64,000 bases of DNA from Bacillus sp. MYb209 (GCF_002975175.1 NZ_PCNZ01000021.1:1-64000), one strand, 5' to 3'. Counted from the stretch's first letter, positions 1 to 9,722 are shown. A program made the numbers and translations. The notes: generated by a model not told the origin, from the sequence alone.

Positions 1-309
1 TTGTAGAAGTGTAGTAAATACATTTCGAAAGAAGGCTACAGAAGCCGAGTTAAATCGTCGATTCAGTCCCTCAGGACTTAATAAAATTCCTGTTGAAGTT
101 TCTAATTGACTACAAAGTTGAGTAAGAGAGGTAGTAGCGATTTGTTGATTTAACCATACACACAAAGATAAAAAATGGTGCCCATGGCACTTACGTTTTC
201 GTTTCATTCCGCCTGCTTCTATAGCTAATTGATTAAGTGTAGCGGGAGACATATATCGATATAACTCTTCGGCAAATAAAGACAGCTCTTGTTTTTGATG
301 CATATTCAT
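1..309 (-). CDS. IS231-type (IS4 family) transposase, N-terminal part, cut by window edge
   Basis: The reading frame starts MNMHQKQELSLFAEELYRYM and is open for all 103 codons to the window edge. A basic KRKRK patch and the CSQLETSTGILLSPEGLNRRF stretch match the N-terminal region of IS231 transposases of the B. cereus group. The catalytic DDE core would lie outside the window. An IS231-like terminal repeat about 75 bp upstream of the start supports the call. Whether the transposase is intact cannot be judged here. Confidence 0.8.
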   Translation of the reverse strand, partial: MNMHQKQELSLFAEELYRYMSPATLNQLAIEAGGMKRKRKCHGHHFLSLCVWLNQQIATTSLTQLCSQLETSTGILLSPEGLNRRFNSASVAFFRNVFTTLLQ

Positions 310-381
310 AAAAAGCACGTCACCCTTTCTCATTAACATAAGAGAATAGTAACGTGCTTTTAAGTTTAAGAATAGTCTAAA

Positions 382-401
382 TCCTTAAGTTGATGGATGT
401 G
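382..401. repeat. Terminal inverted repeat of the IS231-type element
   Basis: The 20 bases tccttaagttgatggatgtg resemble, reversed, the roughly 20-bp IS231 end that I recall as CATGCCCATCAACTTAAGGA, with a few mismatches. It lies just upstream of the transposase start, where the element should end. No target duplication can be checked because the other end is outside the window. Confidence 0.6.
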
Positions 402-594
402 TGGCGGTACCCCTACTTCAAAATGTTATCTCCAACTTTTTGACACATTGTTTTTCATAGAAATCACGCCACTTCAAAAGGTGTACCCTTTGATACGAAA
501 ATAATTCACATTAAATTATTGTAATTTTATATAAATTCTTCAAAATATAACATTTATATATTAATGTTATTCAATTAATTTTATAGGATCCACA

Positions 595-723
595 ATGGTG
601 ATATTCAGTCTTTGTACAATTGGATTATTAAGTAATGTAGTGAAAATAATGAATGGCACAGCGAAAATATTTAACTATGTATTATTTGTATTTATCTTAT
701 CAGCAATAATTTATTATTTATAA
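595..723 (+). CDS. Small hydrophobic protein, 42 aa
   Basis: ATG at 595 is preceded by a weak AGGA ribosome site. The product begins MVIFSLCTIGLLSNVVKIM and ends FVFILSAIIYYL, so it is mostly two hydrophobic stretches and probably membrane-inserted. A strong terminator follows 26 bp after the stop, which supports a real transcript. It resembles short DUF-type membrane proteins of the B. cereus group, but I cannot name the family with certainty. No function is known. Confidence 0.5.
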   Translation: MVIFSLCTIGLLSNVVKIMNGTAKIFNYVLFVFILSAIIYYL

Positions 724-748
724 ACTTCTTATCAAGTAGGAAGAAAAG

Positions 749-779
749 AAAAAACACTAGCTTAATAACAGTGTTTTTT
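749..779 (+). terminator. Rho-independent terminator
   Basis: AAAAAACACT pairs with AGTGTTTTTT across an 11-base loop, ending in a T-run. It ends transcription of the small ORF before it. Confidence 0.75.
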
Positions 780-830
780 CTTTTCTATTTATAGGTCAAT
801 GTATTTTATTTGAATAAAAAAGAGGATATT

Positions 831-1081
831 ATGATAAAGAAAAATAGAATAGGCACAATTATACCGGTTTTATTGATTTTATCTATTGTTAATGTTGCAT
901 ACAAAATTATTTTAACTGAATTTTTTGTATACTTTTACCTGTATTTCTTTGTCCAATTGGATTTATCTTAGCTATTTTTTCCTATGTAGTAGATAAAAAT
1001 ATCGGAGCGAAAATCGAGATACTATTAAATGTGTTAGTATTTCTGATTCCTTTTATTTGGATGTTCGGAAGAATTACGTAG
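831..1081 (+). pseudogene. Frameshifted small membrane protein gene
   Basis: ATG at 831 has an AGAGG ribosome site. The frame reads MIKKNRIGTIIPVLLILSIV and then runs into a stop. A neighbouring frame continues with LLPVFLCPIGFILAIFSYVV and IEILLNVLVFLIPFIWMFGR before a stop at 1079. The total length of 251 bp is not a multiple of three, so a frameshift near 930 is likely. The intact form would be a small protein of about 83 residues with two or three membrane segments. Family not recognised. Confidence 0.6.
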
Positions 1082-1132
1082 TTGAAATTCAATCCGGACA
1101 TCTCTCCTATATCACTAAATCTATGAACATAT

Positions 1133-1171
1133 AAAAAAGGAAGGGAATTTTTATAATTCTCTTCCTTTTTT
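1133..1171 (+). terminator. Rho-independent terminator
   Basis: AAAAAAGGAAG pairs with CTTCCTTTTTT, with a T-run. It follows the frameshifted membrane-protein gene. Confidence 0.7.
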
Positions 1172-1385
1172 ATTCACGAGAAATTTCATGTTCATTTGCT
1201 GTTTAGTACTTCGAAAAATGCTGTAGAATTTATCTCTATCATTATAACAGTATAAAAGTTGGTTATAAGATGCAATATTACATATCAAAATCTTTATTTG
1301 TTCTGTTATAATTTTAAGAGTAAATTATTCATCCATTAATTTACACCATCCATATCTACAGTTATGGAAACCCTAATTACATATA

Positions 1386-1425
1386 AAAAGAGAGAAGAAC
1401 ATTGGTGAGTTCTTCTCTTTTTTTT
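1386..1425. terminator. Bidirectional terminator hairpin
   Basis: AAAAGAGAGAAGAAC pairs with GTTCTTCTCTTTT. A-runs and T-runs on both sides suit either strand. It would serve the minus-strand remnant at 1464-1915. The 200 bp before it hold nothing I can recognise. Confidence 0.65.
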
Positions 1426-1463
1426 ATATACTTAATATTACTATTCATTTTGACACCCACAAT

Positions 1464-1915
1464 TCACACATGCTCCCCGACTCCGTCGCTGATAAACCAA
1501 TGTGCTGTCGCTCCCCATAATAATCCTCCTACCATACATAGAAGTTGATTTATAACAGGCCAATCAATGAGTTGAAAATGTAGCATGAATGAATAAGCGA
1601 AATTCTGTAATACCCGGACATCGGGAATTACAAACACTAGGGTGATACACATTATCCATGCAAAATGAGTAGGATTGCACGTGGAATTATTTCTCCCCAT
1701 ATTCGAATTGTAGCCAATGCAATGATTGATCCAAGCCACCCGATGCAAACGATTGCCACTTCTCCCACATCTGATTGTACGTTTGCTAAAAATGATCCCA
1801 TCATAAACCCTCTGGAATCATTTTCACCAAAAGGGAATCCTAGTCGATCCAGCCTTTGAATATCAAACCCGCAACCATTATCATGAATAGAAAGATATTG
1901 TAGGCATCCTATTTA
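1464..1915 (-). pseudogene. Membrane protein gene with several frameshifts
   Basis: Three consecutive minus-strand pieces in different frames join into one hydrophobic protein. They are MPTIFLFMIMVAGLIFKGWI, then GSFLANVQSDVGEVAIVCIG continuing with WLGSIIALATIRIWGEIIPR, then HFAWIMCITLVFVIPDVRVL. The last piece is an open 94-codon frame that would otherwise look like a gene. At least two frameshifts are needed to link them. I do not recognise the family; the intact protein would be an integral membrane protein. Confidence 0.5.
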
Positions 1916-2090
1916 AAAATGAGGTGCACACCATATTAGTGAAGCTGGCATATATATTTCGTATCTATCCAAATAAAAAACAAGTACTATTAATTCCTAA
2001 ATCTATTGGTTACTGTTATTTTGTATTTAATCGTCTTCTTTCTCTATAGAATTATACATGTGTTACACAAACCCACTTTTAAGTCCATAT

Positions 2091-2588
2091 TTACTTCTTA
2101 AAATAAACAGCACCAAAGTTTTCATTAAACCTCTTACACCAAACAGAAACCGAACCATATGCACTTACATCTATCCCTTCAGGAATTCCGTAGTTTTGGT
2201 CTCCTTTATTTCCCTTTAATTTTCCTAATTCAATATACTGATAGTTTTTCACGTCTTCATTATTTTTCAAGCGATTCGTAGGAACTAATACAACTCGCAC
2301 ATCCGGCCCATTAGATGTTTTAAAATCAGAAAGTCGTAAAACACGTTTTCCATCCGCTAATTGATGAATTGTTGCCGTTCCAGTTGTTTCATGAACACCA
2401 TTTTGAAACTGTCCTTCACTTATTACTCGATCACTTTGTTGCTTTGTTTCATTTGATTGTACTTCTGTTTGTGGCAATGCTTCATTCACTTGCTTATCAA
2501 TAAATAATTTCTCTGGTCGGAACAATGACCATAAAACCCCCATTACAATTATCAAACCGCCTATAAACCATACATATTTTCTTTTCAT
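2091..2588 (-). CDS. DM13 domain-containing membrane-anchored protein
   Basis: The product is 165 aa. An N-terminal anchor (MKRKYVWFIGGLIIVMGVLW) is followed by a Glu/Gln-rich linker and a DM13 domain from about residue 60 to the end. The domain contains GTATIHQLADGKRVLRLSDF, the conserved NGPDVRVVLVP segment, and a C-terminal SVSVWCKRFNENFGAVYF. The Cys in VWCKRF is the usual DM13 cysteine, proposed to act in redox or electron transfer outside the membrane. I chose the ATG at 2588 because AGGAGG lies 11 bases before it; the frame is open further upstream without a good ribosome site. Neighbours are degraded genes, so no pathway is suggested. Confidence 0.8.
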   Translation of the reverse strand: MKRKYVWFIGGLIIVMGVLWSLFRPEKLFIDKQVNEALPQTEVQSNETKQQSDRVISEGQFQNGVHETTGTATIHQLADGKRVLRLSDFKTSNGPDVRVVLVPTNRLKNNEDVKNYQYIELGKLKGNKGDQNYGIPEGIDVSAYGSVSVWCKRFNENFGAVYFKK

Positions 2589-2689
2589 AAAGTAAAAAAC
2601 CTCCTGTAACATACTGTGTAGTAGTATGTTAGCAAGAAGGTCTTTCATTTTTATAACATAAATATTACAAAAGTCTTTCAGCGGTCTTA

Positions 2690-2835
2690 TTTTTTCTGAT
2701 GCGATGGGAAGCGTAAACCAAAATTCACTACCCTGCTTGCCGTCTGCGCGCCCCCTCTCACCATTTTATCTCTTGTGCATTTCAATCAATGATTTTGCAA
2801 TAGCTAATCCAAATTCAGGGCTTTGCTTGCAAGAG
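2690..2835 (-). pseudogene. C-terminal scrap of a histidine kinase
   Basis: The minus strand reads FGLAIAKSLIEMHKR, a stop codon, then GKQGSEFWFTLPIAS. These are the G2 box and the final beta strand of a HATPase_c domain (usual form GLGLAIAKSIVEMHGG...GKGSEFWFTLPI). The rest of the kinase is absent, so this is a dead fragment. It lies upstream of the DM13 gene on the same strand. Confidence 0.6.
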
Positions 2836-2934
2836 TCTTAGAATTTTCGCATCAGAACCATTAAAAGTATAGTGAGGCCTATTCAGGAAACTTAAAAAGA
2901 GCAGTTAGTAAATTTAGTTTTTAACTGTGTCTTT

Positions 2935-3252
2935 AACTCAATAATCTTCTGAAAAATTAACAGTAGCAGAAACCTTTTGTTTTTCATTGCCAGAGACATG
3001 TCTCTCTAATTAAATCTCAGGTGTCGCATATTCTCCTGAGAAACCAATCTGAGTAATGACAACATCCATATTTTTTTCTGTTTTAAAGTGATTAATAGTT
3101 GCTTGATTAGCTGTTTCTTTAGTCTTTAGCTAGGCTTCTTTACTAAATTCATCTATTGTACCGTAATCCATAATTGCATATACATAAGCATCCAGTGTTA
3201 GTAACGTGGCACTTCCTAAGACAAATAGGGGTTTCACTAATTTTTTACTCAT
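2935..3252 (-). pseudogene. Exported small protein gene with in-frame stops
   Basis: From ATG at 3252 the frame reads MSKKLVKPLFVLGSATLLTL, a signal-peptide-like start, then AIMDYGTIDEFSKEA. In-frame stops break the rest: TAG after SKEA, TAA after GEYATPEI, and TGA near the end. Between them are coherent stretches such as NHFKTEKNMDVVITQIGFSG and VSATVNFSEDY. Three nonsense changes without frameshift point to a gene decaying by point mutation. Family not identified; probably an extracytoplasmic protein of about 100 residues. Confidence 0.6.
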
Positions 3253-3404
3253 GTACATTCATAATTCCATTCTATTGTTTATTTATTTTGTTCATATGAA
3301 CACTTTGAATTTTAAAGTACCTTATACGCTTTTTCTATTTCATTAGATGACAATAAGATTATATTTTTATAAAGTTCTTTAGAAAATTTTTATAAGGAAA
3401 TATA

Positions 3405-5810
3405 TTAATTTTGAATTGTACAAATAGGGAGAGTAACTTCAACTGTTGTTCCTTTATTTATTTCACTCTCAATAAATACCTTTCCGTGATGTGTTTCGAT
3501 AATTTTATAGCAGATCATTAATCCTAAGCCAATCCCCTCTTCTTTAATACTGTAAAAAGGTTCTCCTAGATATGGTATACGTTCTTTTGAAATCCCACAC
3601 CCTTGATCGATAAAACGAACGATTATTTGATCATTATCAAGTTTATCAATTTGAATCAGAATTTCTCCTCCCGTTGGCATGGATTCAATTGCGTTTTTTA
3701 AAATATTAACAAATACTTGTTTTAATTGATTTCCTTCGCATGGAATCAATGGAATACTAGGTGTAAAATCGATTCTAATTTGTATATTATTCATCATTGC
3801 TTGAGGTTGCAGTAGCGTCAAAACTTGATCCATTAGCACACCAATATCATTAGGTTGTATCTTTACCACCTGTGGTTTAGCTACCGCCATAAATTCATTT
3901 GTAATACTTTCTATAAGCTCAATCTCTGATGATACTATATTTATATAACCCTGATCATTCTCATTTCCCGTTGATTTTAGTAATTGCATAAACCCTTTCA
4001 TTGCGGTTAATGGATTATTAATTTCATGAGCCATTGCAGTCGCTAATTGTCCTACGACAGCAAGTTTTTCAGATTTTCGTAGTAATTCTTCTGTTTTTAA
4101 CCGTTCAGTGATATCACGAGAAATGCTTAGGAAAACTTTTTTACCATTTAAGTTAAAAACACGGACACTAAACTCAGTTGTTATTATTTTTCTTGTTGGA
4201 AAAACATATTCATCTTGCAAAGTGAAGGAAGTTTGTCCCTCTCTAATTTTTTCTAGTAACCTTACGATCATTGGAGAATCTTGTGGTACAAAATTTGGAA
4301 ATGGCAACGAGAGCAGTTCTTCTCTACTATACCCAAATCTTTCACACCCAACAGGGTTTACCTCAATAAATCGACTTGGAACATGATCTTCATTCAGCTC
4401 TACTACATATACTGCGTCAGTTGCTTGTTCGATTAGTGCACGGTACTTCATTTCACTATCTCTTAATTGTTGGTGTAATCGATGCCTTTCTCTTTCTGCT
4501 TGTTTTCTTTCAGAAATATCTCTACATATTGCTGATAAAGCTATCACATTTCCTCTTACATCTAGTATAGGAGAAACTGTCAGACTAACATCAAGAAGAC
4601 TTCCATCGTTACGTTGTCTAACCGTTTCTAATCTAGTAACTATGGATTCCCCTGTTAGAATTTTCCGAATATTTTCAAGTGATTCATCCATTAAGAAATC
4701 TGGTACACAAGGTAATCTCTTACCTATGATTTCTTGTGATGACCACCCAAATATCTTTTCATAAGCTTTATTGGCTTGTAAAATATGCCCTTCTCGATCA
4801 GATATGGTAATAGCATCTACATTATGCTTTATAAACGATTCCAGTAATTCTTTGGTAGCTCTTAATTCTGATTCTACCTTTTTCCTTTTGGTTATATCAA
4901 CTGTAGAACCAACAACTTCAATAACTTGCCCATTTCGTTTAATCGGCCTAAGTGCAATAAGAATAATAGTTTTATCATTTGGCCAGGGTAATTCGAATAT
5001 AATTTCTTTCCCTTCCCATGCCTGAAGATAATGCTTCATCAATTGTGGAACTAAATGTGGAGGAACAATAGAAGCATCAATAGTGCGTAAGCTTTTTCCT
5101 ACCACCTGTTCAGAATAAAATCCTTTTTGATAATAAAACTGCCCATCACATAAAGTGTGTATAAAGTGCTTACCCACTTTTTTAAATTTAAAAATCCCGC
5201 CTTGAAGTTCATGTACGGTATCTGTGAGTTCTTGCTTCGATTTTATTAATTCTCGATTTATTTTAGATAAATCTTGTGTTAAATAATACAAACTCTGGTA
5301 AGCTTCCATAAGAAAGAGCCCGATTAGAAGTCCTAAAGCTATATATAATAAGCCTCCAGTGTAAAGCAATGTAGTATTAAAACATAAACCAACTAACCAC
5401 TTTATTCCCACAAAAACAGAAAAATATAAAGATGCACTTTTAAAAGGATCAAGGTTTTTAAAATATGTTTTAAAAGTAGCAAATAGGATACTCATACTTA
5501 AATATGCAATCACGGGTGGCTCCCAATACCCACCAATGTAAAAGATACGCATTATAATAATGCTAATTAATGTAATCCAACCAGCAATGCGACCGAAGTA
5601 AATAAAAGATAAAATAAGAGGAACAACTCTAAGATCGTAGGAAAATCCCATGTACGGAAAAGAAAAGAACATCAAAGTAACTGCGATAATCCCTCCATAG
5701 AATTTTTCAAAATATCGCCTGGAATGAATCGTAAACACTTGAATAAATATTGCTGCGCTAACTAATAGAGAAAAAATAGAAAGATTGATGAAATAGTCTT
5801 TAATAATCAT
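3405..5810 (-). CDS. Multi-PAS membrane sensor histidine kinase
   Basis: The product is 801 aa. The N-terminal 190 residues hold five or six membrane segments of the LytS/YhcK-type 5TM sensor kind. Three PAS-type domains follow (about 205-310, 320-440 and 450-575), each ending in a PAC-like DITKRK, DISERK or DITERL motif. The HisKA domain has its phospho-acceptor His at about 595 in the motif MAHEINNPLTAMKGF. HATPase_c boxes are N (LKNAIESMPTGG), G1 (DQGCGIS) and G2 (GIGLGLMICYKII). The architecture resembles Bacillus sporulation-type kinases that feed a phosphorelay, but no response regulator is adjacent, so the partner is unknown. Its own start has a strong GGAGGG site. It appears to be transcribed alone. 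Confidence 0.9.
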   Translation of the reverse strand: MIIKDYFINLSIFSLLVSAAIFIQVFTIHSRRYFEKFYGGIIAVTLMFFSFPYMGFSYDLRVVPLILSFIYFGRIAGWITLISIIIMRIFYIGGYWEPPVIAYLSMSILFATFKTYFKNLDPFKSASLYFSVFVGIKWLVGLCFNTTLLYTGGLLYIALGLLIGLFLMEAYQSLYYLTQDLSKINRELIKSKQELTDTVHELQGGIFKFKKVGKHFIHTLCDGQFYYQKGFYSEQVVGKSLRTIDASIVPPHLVPQLMKHYLQAWEGKEIIFELPWPNDKTIILIALRPIKRNGQVIEVVGSTVDITKRKKVESELRATKELLESFIKHNVDAITISDREGHILQANKAYEKIFGWSSQEIIGKRLPCVPDFLMDESLENIRKILTGESIVTRLETVRQRNDGSLLDVSLTVSPILDVRGNVIALSAICRDISERKQAERERHRLHQQLRDSEMKYRALIEQATDAVYVVELNEDHVPSRFIEVNPVGCERFGYSREELLSLPFPNFVPQDSPMIVRLLEKIREGQTSFTLQDEYVFPTRKIITTEFSVRVFNLNGKKVFLSISRDITERLKTEELLRKSEKLAVVGQLATAMAHEINNPLTAMKGFMQLLKSTGNENDQGYINIVSSEIELIESITNEFMAVAKPQVVKIQPNDIGVLMDQVLTLLQPQAMMNNIQIRIDFTPSIPLIPCEGNQLKQVFVNILKNAIESMPTGGEILIQIDKLDNDQIIVRFIDQGCGISKERIPYLGEPFYSIKEEGIGLGLMICYKIIETHHGKVFIESEINKGTTVEVTLPICTIQN

Positions 5811-5924
5811 GTAATGTCCCTCCTTGCATTAAGTATATTCGACAAAAAAGCAGAAAATCCTACAAATAGTATAAACAGTTTAGGTGCAAAAAAATTAAAA
5901 TAGATGTAAATAATCTTTAAATCT

Positions 5925-6198
5925 TGGACATTCTGAGATCCAAAAATTCTCTAAAGCAAATATTGAATTTACCAAAACTATGCTTTTTTTAGACTCATAT
6001 AATCGTATCTACAAAAAGCAACCAGAAATATTTACTTTCATGATGGAAGTGCTCTTTTCTAGTCTAAAAAAAGCAATATATCGTTTTATTACACCAAAAC
6101 TTGAAGAAAGAAATCTTCTCGAAAAGACAGAAGTACTGCATAAATTCCAAAATACTCGGCAGAAATCAACTTTCTATTTTAACAGTAATCTTATTTAG
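5925..6198 (+). pseudogene. Uncharacterised remnant reading frame
   Basis: An open frame reads FTKTMLFLDSYNRIYKKQPE, then IFTFMMEVLFSSLKKAIYRF. It has plausible amphipathic, helical composition but no ribosome site and no complete start, and it is followed by a strong terminator. It may be the C-terminal end of a lost gene, perhaps a regulator-like helical domain. I cannot assign a family, and it may be noise. Confidence 0.25.
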
Positions 6199-6220
6199 TC
6201 TGAAATTTCAATTTAACTAT

Positions 6221-6268
6221 AAAAACGATCCTTTTTGTAGGAACCTACAGAAAAGATCGTTTTTTTTA
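6221..6268 (+). terminator. Long hairpin terminator
   Basis: AAAAACGATC pairs with GATCGTTTTT, with inner pairing TGTAGG/CCTACA, followed by eight Ts. It is probably used from both sides because the DUF2785 gene ends 80 bp to the right on the other strand. Confidence 0.75.
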
Positions 6269-6345
6269 ACTCTTATTCTTTGCTGAAATGCTCATTTATG
6301 ATGGGATCGAGTCATGAACCACACATTCTAATTCGAAGACATTTT

Positions 6346-7170
6346 TTAATATCTACGCAATTTCTCCAAAGTCTCCAATATATCATCTGTAAAAGCAGTA
6401 ACTCCCTCTTTCTCTAAAGCTCTAAAATATAAACTTCTTAAAAAATCTCTAATATTTTGTACTAAAATATCATGTTGAGGATGTGGGATATCTTCAACAA
6501 TTGCTATACTATGTAGCCAATTGCTCCACTCTTCTTCAGTTAAAATATTTTGATTCCGTAACGACATGATTGGCGTTACTAATCTCTCATCCTCAAAGTT
6601 TATGTATACGTAATCATTCAAGCGAACCTTCTGACGAACGGCAGCAAGGATTGCATATGAAAACTCACGATTTCGTATTGTACGTGCTAAAGCATCTAGT
6701 GCATCAGCCGCATGTGCCGTAGAGTGTGCCCAGCCTTTCCCTTCTACGTAACCCCTTACATCTTCTTCTAAATAGACATATTCCAGCACTTGTTCTGCCA
6801 CACTGTACAGTTGGTCTTCAGTTAACAATGGTTCTCTTTCATGAACAGATAAAATAAGTGGTGGAATTAATACAGAGAACGCACGTTTAAAAACAGAGTC
6901 TGTTCCTTTTTCACCAATTTTATAAAATAAATAATCAGGACTAATCGCTTGTAACATTAATCCTCGTAATTCTTTTTGTCTAAATACATCATTTGTAATC
7001 CATGTGTGAAGCGTACTATAAATCAAATCATCACGTAATTCAGCATCAGGTGATCCGATATAATCTAGCATCCACTGTGCATATGGATATGCGTCGACAT
7101 CGTCTGGTACAGCATAATTGTTATTTTTAATTTGTTGTAGCTCTTCTTTTAATTCTAGTACTTCATTCAT
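6346..7170 (-). CDS. DUF2785 domain-containing protein
   Basis: The product is 274 aa, soluble and largely helical. The central segment GKGWAHSTAHAADALDALAR is the signature of DUF2785, a Gram-positive family of unknown function. Its HxxxH-type histidines could bind a metal, though this is inference. The ATG at 7170 is a reasonable start behind an AGGGG-like site. It stands alone. The 287 bp upstream hold no gene and serve as its promoter region. Confidence 0.85.
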   Translation of the reverse strand: MNEVLELKEELQQIKNNNYAVPDDVDAYPYAQWMLDYIGSPDAELRDDLIYSTLHTWITNDVFRQKELRGLMLQAISPDYLFYKIGEKGTDSVFKRAFSVLIPPLILSVHEREPLLTEDQLYSVAEQVLEYVYLEEDVRGYVEGKGWAHSTAHAADALDALARTIRNREFSYAILAAVRQKVRLNDYVYINFEDERLVTPIMSLRNQNILTEEEWSNWLHSIAIVEDIPHPQHDILVQNIRDFLRSLYFRALEKEGVTAFTDDILETLEKLRRY

Positions 7171-7457
7171 TATATTTCCTGTCCCCTTTTTACGTTTTTC
7201 AACTTATTTTTGCCTTATCCCCTGTAATTTTTTTCATAAAATCAAGTCGATTTTTAAATATATTTTTAGTACCTATCCTTCTATAAACTTGATTAAATTA
7301 TATAAAATTTATCCTGATAAATAAAAGAAAATACATATAAAATAAGTATTGGCATAGCACTAATACATTGGAACACCGAAGTCTCTCACTTTGTTTGCAT
7401 GCATTTTATTATAGTTTTTTCATTTGTATTCAAACACAGTTACAATCAAAACTTTAA

Positions 7458-8000
7458 TCATTTTAGAACCTGTTTAATAAATTCTGTTTTAGCTTTTGTG
7501 TATGCTTCTCTATCTTGGTTAAACCTTTGAGCCAACTCTTGCTTAAGAGTTGAATAATCATAAACTAATTGCGGATTTTCTTGTAAACGGTTACGAAATA
7601 AAAGTTGTTGCTCCCATCGCTCAGTTCCTTTAACCATCAAATGCAGATGAGCTACACGCCTATTATTCTTAACTTTCACAAAGAACCTTCTCCAAGGTCT
7701 TTCATCTAATTCTGGGCTTACATAATGCCATTCATATATAGCCAATTTAGCTGAAATATCTAGCACTCTATCAAATGAGTCTGTTTCAGCCATTAGATCA
7801 ATTATAGGTTTTGCAGGTAAACCAGGTATGGATGTACTTCCTATATGTATTACCTTGCTTACACCGAGAGGAGCAAGCAGTTCATAAAGTTACTGTTCTT
7901 CACATCTTCCTTTATCTTGCCAATCAGGATTTGCATTAACTATCTCTACTGACTCATTCGCCCATAAAGGCCAATCATTTGGATTATTTTTTTTATCCAT
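7458..8000 (-). pseudogene. GrpB-family (UPF0157) nucleotidyltransferase-like gene with one nonsense codon
   Basis: From ATG at 8000, with a GGAGAT site before it, the frame reads through 181 codons with a single TAA at codon 37 (7890-7892), between GRCEEQ and LYELLAPLG. The part after the stop contains VIHIGSTSIPGLPAKPIIDL, the conserved GrpB motif of the nucleotidyltransferase fold, and WRRFFVKVKNNRRVAHLHLM. GrpB proteins are about 170 residues, so the original was full length. An internal start gives an open frame of 111 codons, but that would lack the nucleotide-binding motif. GrpB function is not established. Confidence 0.8.
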
Positions 8001-8195
8001 CCAAAACATCTCCTTTCACAAATTATAACACTATTTTTTATGTTGAAATTCCATGTTTATAGAGACAAATTATTTCGGTTCATTATTTTAACTCATTCAA
8101 AACTGCAATAATTTTTATTACATCTATATTTGGTAGAGTTTAAACCCTAGATGGCTACACCCTTTCTACCTTTTTATTCTGCTATATAAACGATT

Positions 8196-8864
8196 TTATA
8201 TTCCTTTAAATACAACTTCCGGATTCTCAAAATCACTATTAGAAAATACAACATCCGCACACTCTTTCGGATTATGCTCGTCTATATACATCTTACAAGC
8301 TGCATGATACCTGTTCAAAAACATCTTCTCCGCTTCTTCATAACTTCCAAAAGCTTCAGTCTCTCGCTTTGCACCACGTTTTCTCGCAATCTCAAAATCT
8401 GTATCTACAAAAATTTTATAATCAAATAGATGCTCAACTTCTTTTTTCAATAAAAATGTTCCATCTACTATTAACACCATATTTGGCGAGGCCACTAGCG
8501 GCTCATTATGTACAGGGATATCCGTTATTAAGTTATGAGAAATCGTTTCATAACTTAAATTCCCGTGAGGTCCTAAAGGCTTTAATAACCTTTCTTTAAA
8601 AGCTGTATAATCATGTGCATCTTCGTAATACCCTCTTGCGGATCCTTTTCCTTGCGCATATCGAATCGCCCTCGGGTTATGAAAGTCGTCAATGCTGGCA
8701 CGTGTTACTTGCTCTCCCCATTTTTTAATTTCTTCCGCTAATTCGTTCGCAAATGTTGTCTTTCCTGACGCCGTAATACCACTCACTCCAACTCTTATTG
8801 GATGAGTTAAGTTTAACGTTAAAATATGATCAGCAATTTCTTTCATTCGTTTTTGGCGATGCAC
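8196..8864 (-). CDS. Uridine kinase-like P-loop kinase
   Basis: The product is 222 aa with a Walker A motif GVSGITASGKTTFA at about residues 27-40. The DDFHNP segment that follows is typical of uridine kinase/phosphoribulokinase-fold enzymes. A second aspartate-containing strand reads VLIVDGTFLL. The fold predicts ATP-dependent phosphorylation of a nucleoside or similar small molecule; the substrate is inferred only. The start is GTG at 8864 with a full AGGAGG seven bases upstream. It is not the housekeeping udk as far as I can tell, because its sequence is divergent and it stands alone. Confidence 0.8.
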   Translation of the reverse strand: MHRQKRMKEIADHILTLNLTHPIRVGVSGITASGKTTFANELAEEIKKWGEQVTRASIDDFHNPRAIRYAQGKGSARGYYEDAHDYTAFKERLLKPLGPHGNLSYETISHNLITDIPVHNEPLVASPNMVLIVDGTFLLKKEVEHLFDYKIFVDTDFEIARKRGAKRETEAFGSYEEAEKMFLNRYHAACKMYIDEHNPKECADVVFSNSDFENPEVVFKGI

Positions 8865-8965
8865 GATATGACCTCCTCATTTTTGTTTACATAACAAAAT
8901 TATGATGAATAAAAATGTCACTACTTGTCGGTAAGTCGATATATTTTTATTGATTTACATATTCC

Positions 8966-9709
8966 TTATTTCCCCTTAAACCCTCGATACAAAGCAGTTC
9001 GTAACTCCTGCTTATATTCCTCAATTTCTGGCATATCGAGCTCTTCTGCTAATCGAATTGCTAATTCAATATCATACGGTACACGTACGAGTTGAATGGA
9101 AAAGCTCGCTGCTTCTTTTTCATTGTATGTTCCTTCAAAAATTAAATAGGAAGCTTGTGTAATTTCAAGTGGATTTCCTACGCTACCAGCATTACATAAC
9201 GTTTTCCCCCTAAAATTTTGAACGTATGCTTGATGAACGTCACCGTAGCAAACGACATCTGGTTTTCTTTCCCCTTCTATATTCTCTGTCAACTCACTAT
9301 TTTCGAACATACTAACACGCTCTTCTCTTGAAGCGTGTGGTTGAATTCTTTCATACAAACTTCTCGGTGAAGCGTGGAACATACGAATGAGTTTGCCGCT
9401 CATAAAAAATTCGATTGAAAATGGTAAACTCCTTAAATACTCATTTTGTTCTTCTGACAATTGTTTTTGATGCCATTTTAACGCTTCAAATTCAGTCGGT
9501 TTTGTAATGAAATCATCCCAGTTTCCCATTACTACTCCTTCACATTCTTTACGAACAATTTCAATTACTTCGCTAGAATGAGGGCCTTTTCCTACTAAAT
9601 CTCCAAGACAAATAATGCGCTCAATACCTCGTAATTTAATATCTTTCAGTACAGATTCTAATGCCGGAATATTACCATGAATATCTGAAATTACCGCTAT
9701 TTTATCCAA
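8966..9709 (-). CDS. Metallophosphoesterase (calcineurin-like)
   Basis: The product is 247 aa with the metal-binding motifs of the family in order: SDIHGN near the N-terminus (about 8-13), CLGDLVGKGP, MGNWD, then CYGDVHQAY and CNAGSVGNP. It is closest to YfcE/phosphodiesterase-type proteins; the substrate is unknown. The start is TTG at 9709, with GGAGGG six bases before it. It lies 13 bp downstream of the phosphotransferase gene and is probably co-transcribed with it. Confidence 0.88.
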   Translation of the reverse strand: MDKIAVISDIHGNIPALESVLKDIKLRGIERIICLGDLVGKGPHSSEVIEIVRKECEGVVMGNWDDFITKPTEFEALKWHQKQLSEEQNEYLRSLPFSIEFFMSGKLIRMFHASPRSLYERIQPHASREERVSMFENSELTENIEGERKPDVVCYGDVHQAYVQNFRGKTLCNAGSVGNPLEITQASYLIFEGTYNEKEAASFSIQLVRVPYDIELAIRLAEELDMPEIEEYKQELRTALYRGFKGK

Positions 9710-9722
9710 ATGAAACCCTCCA

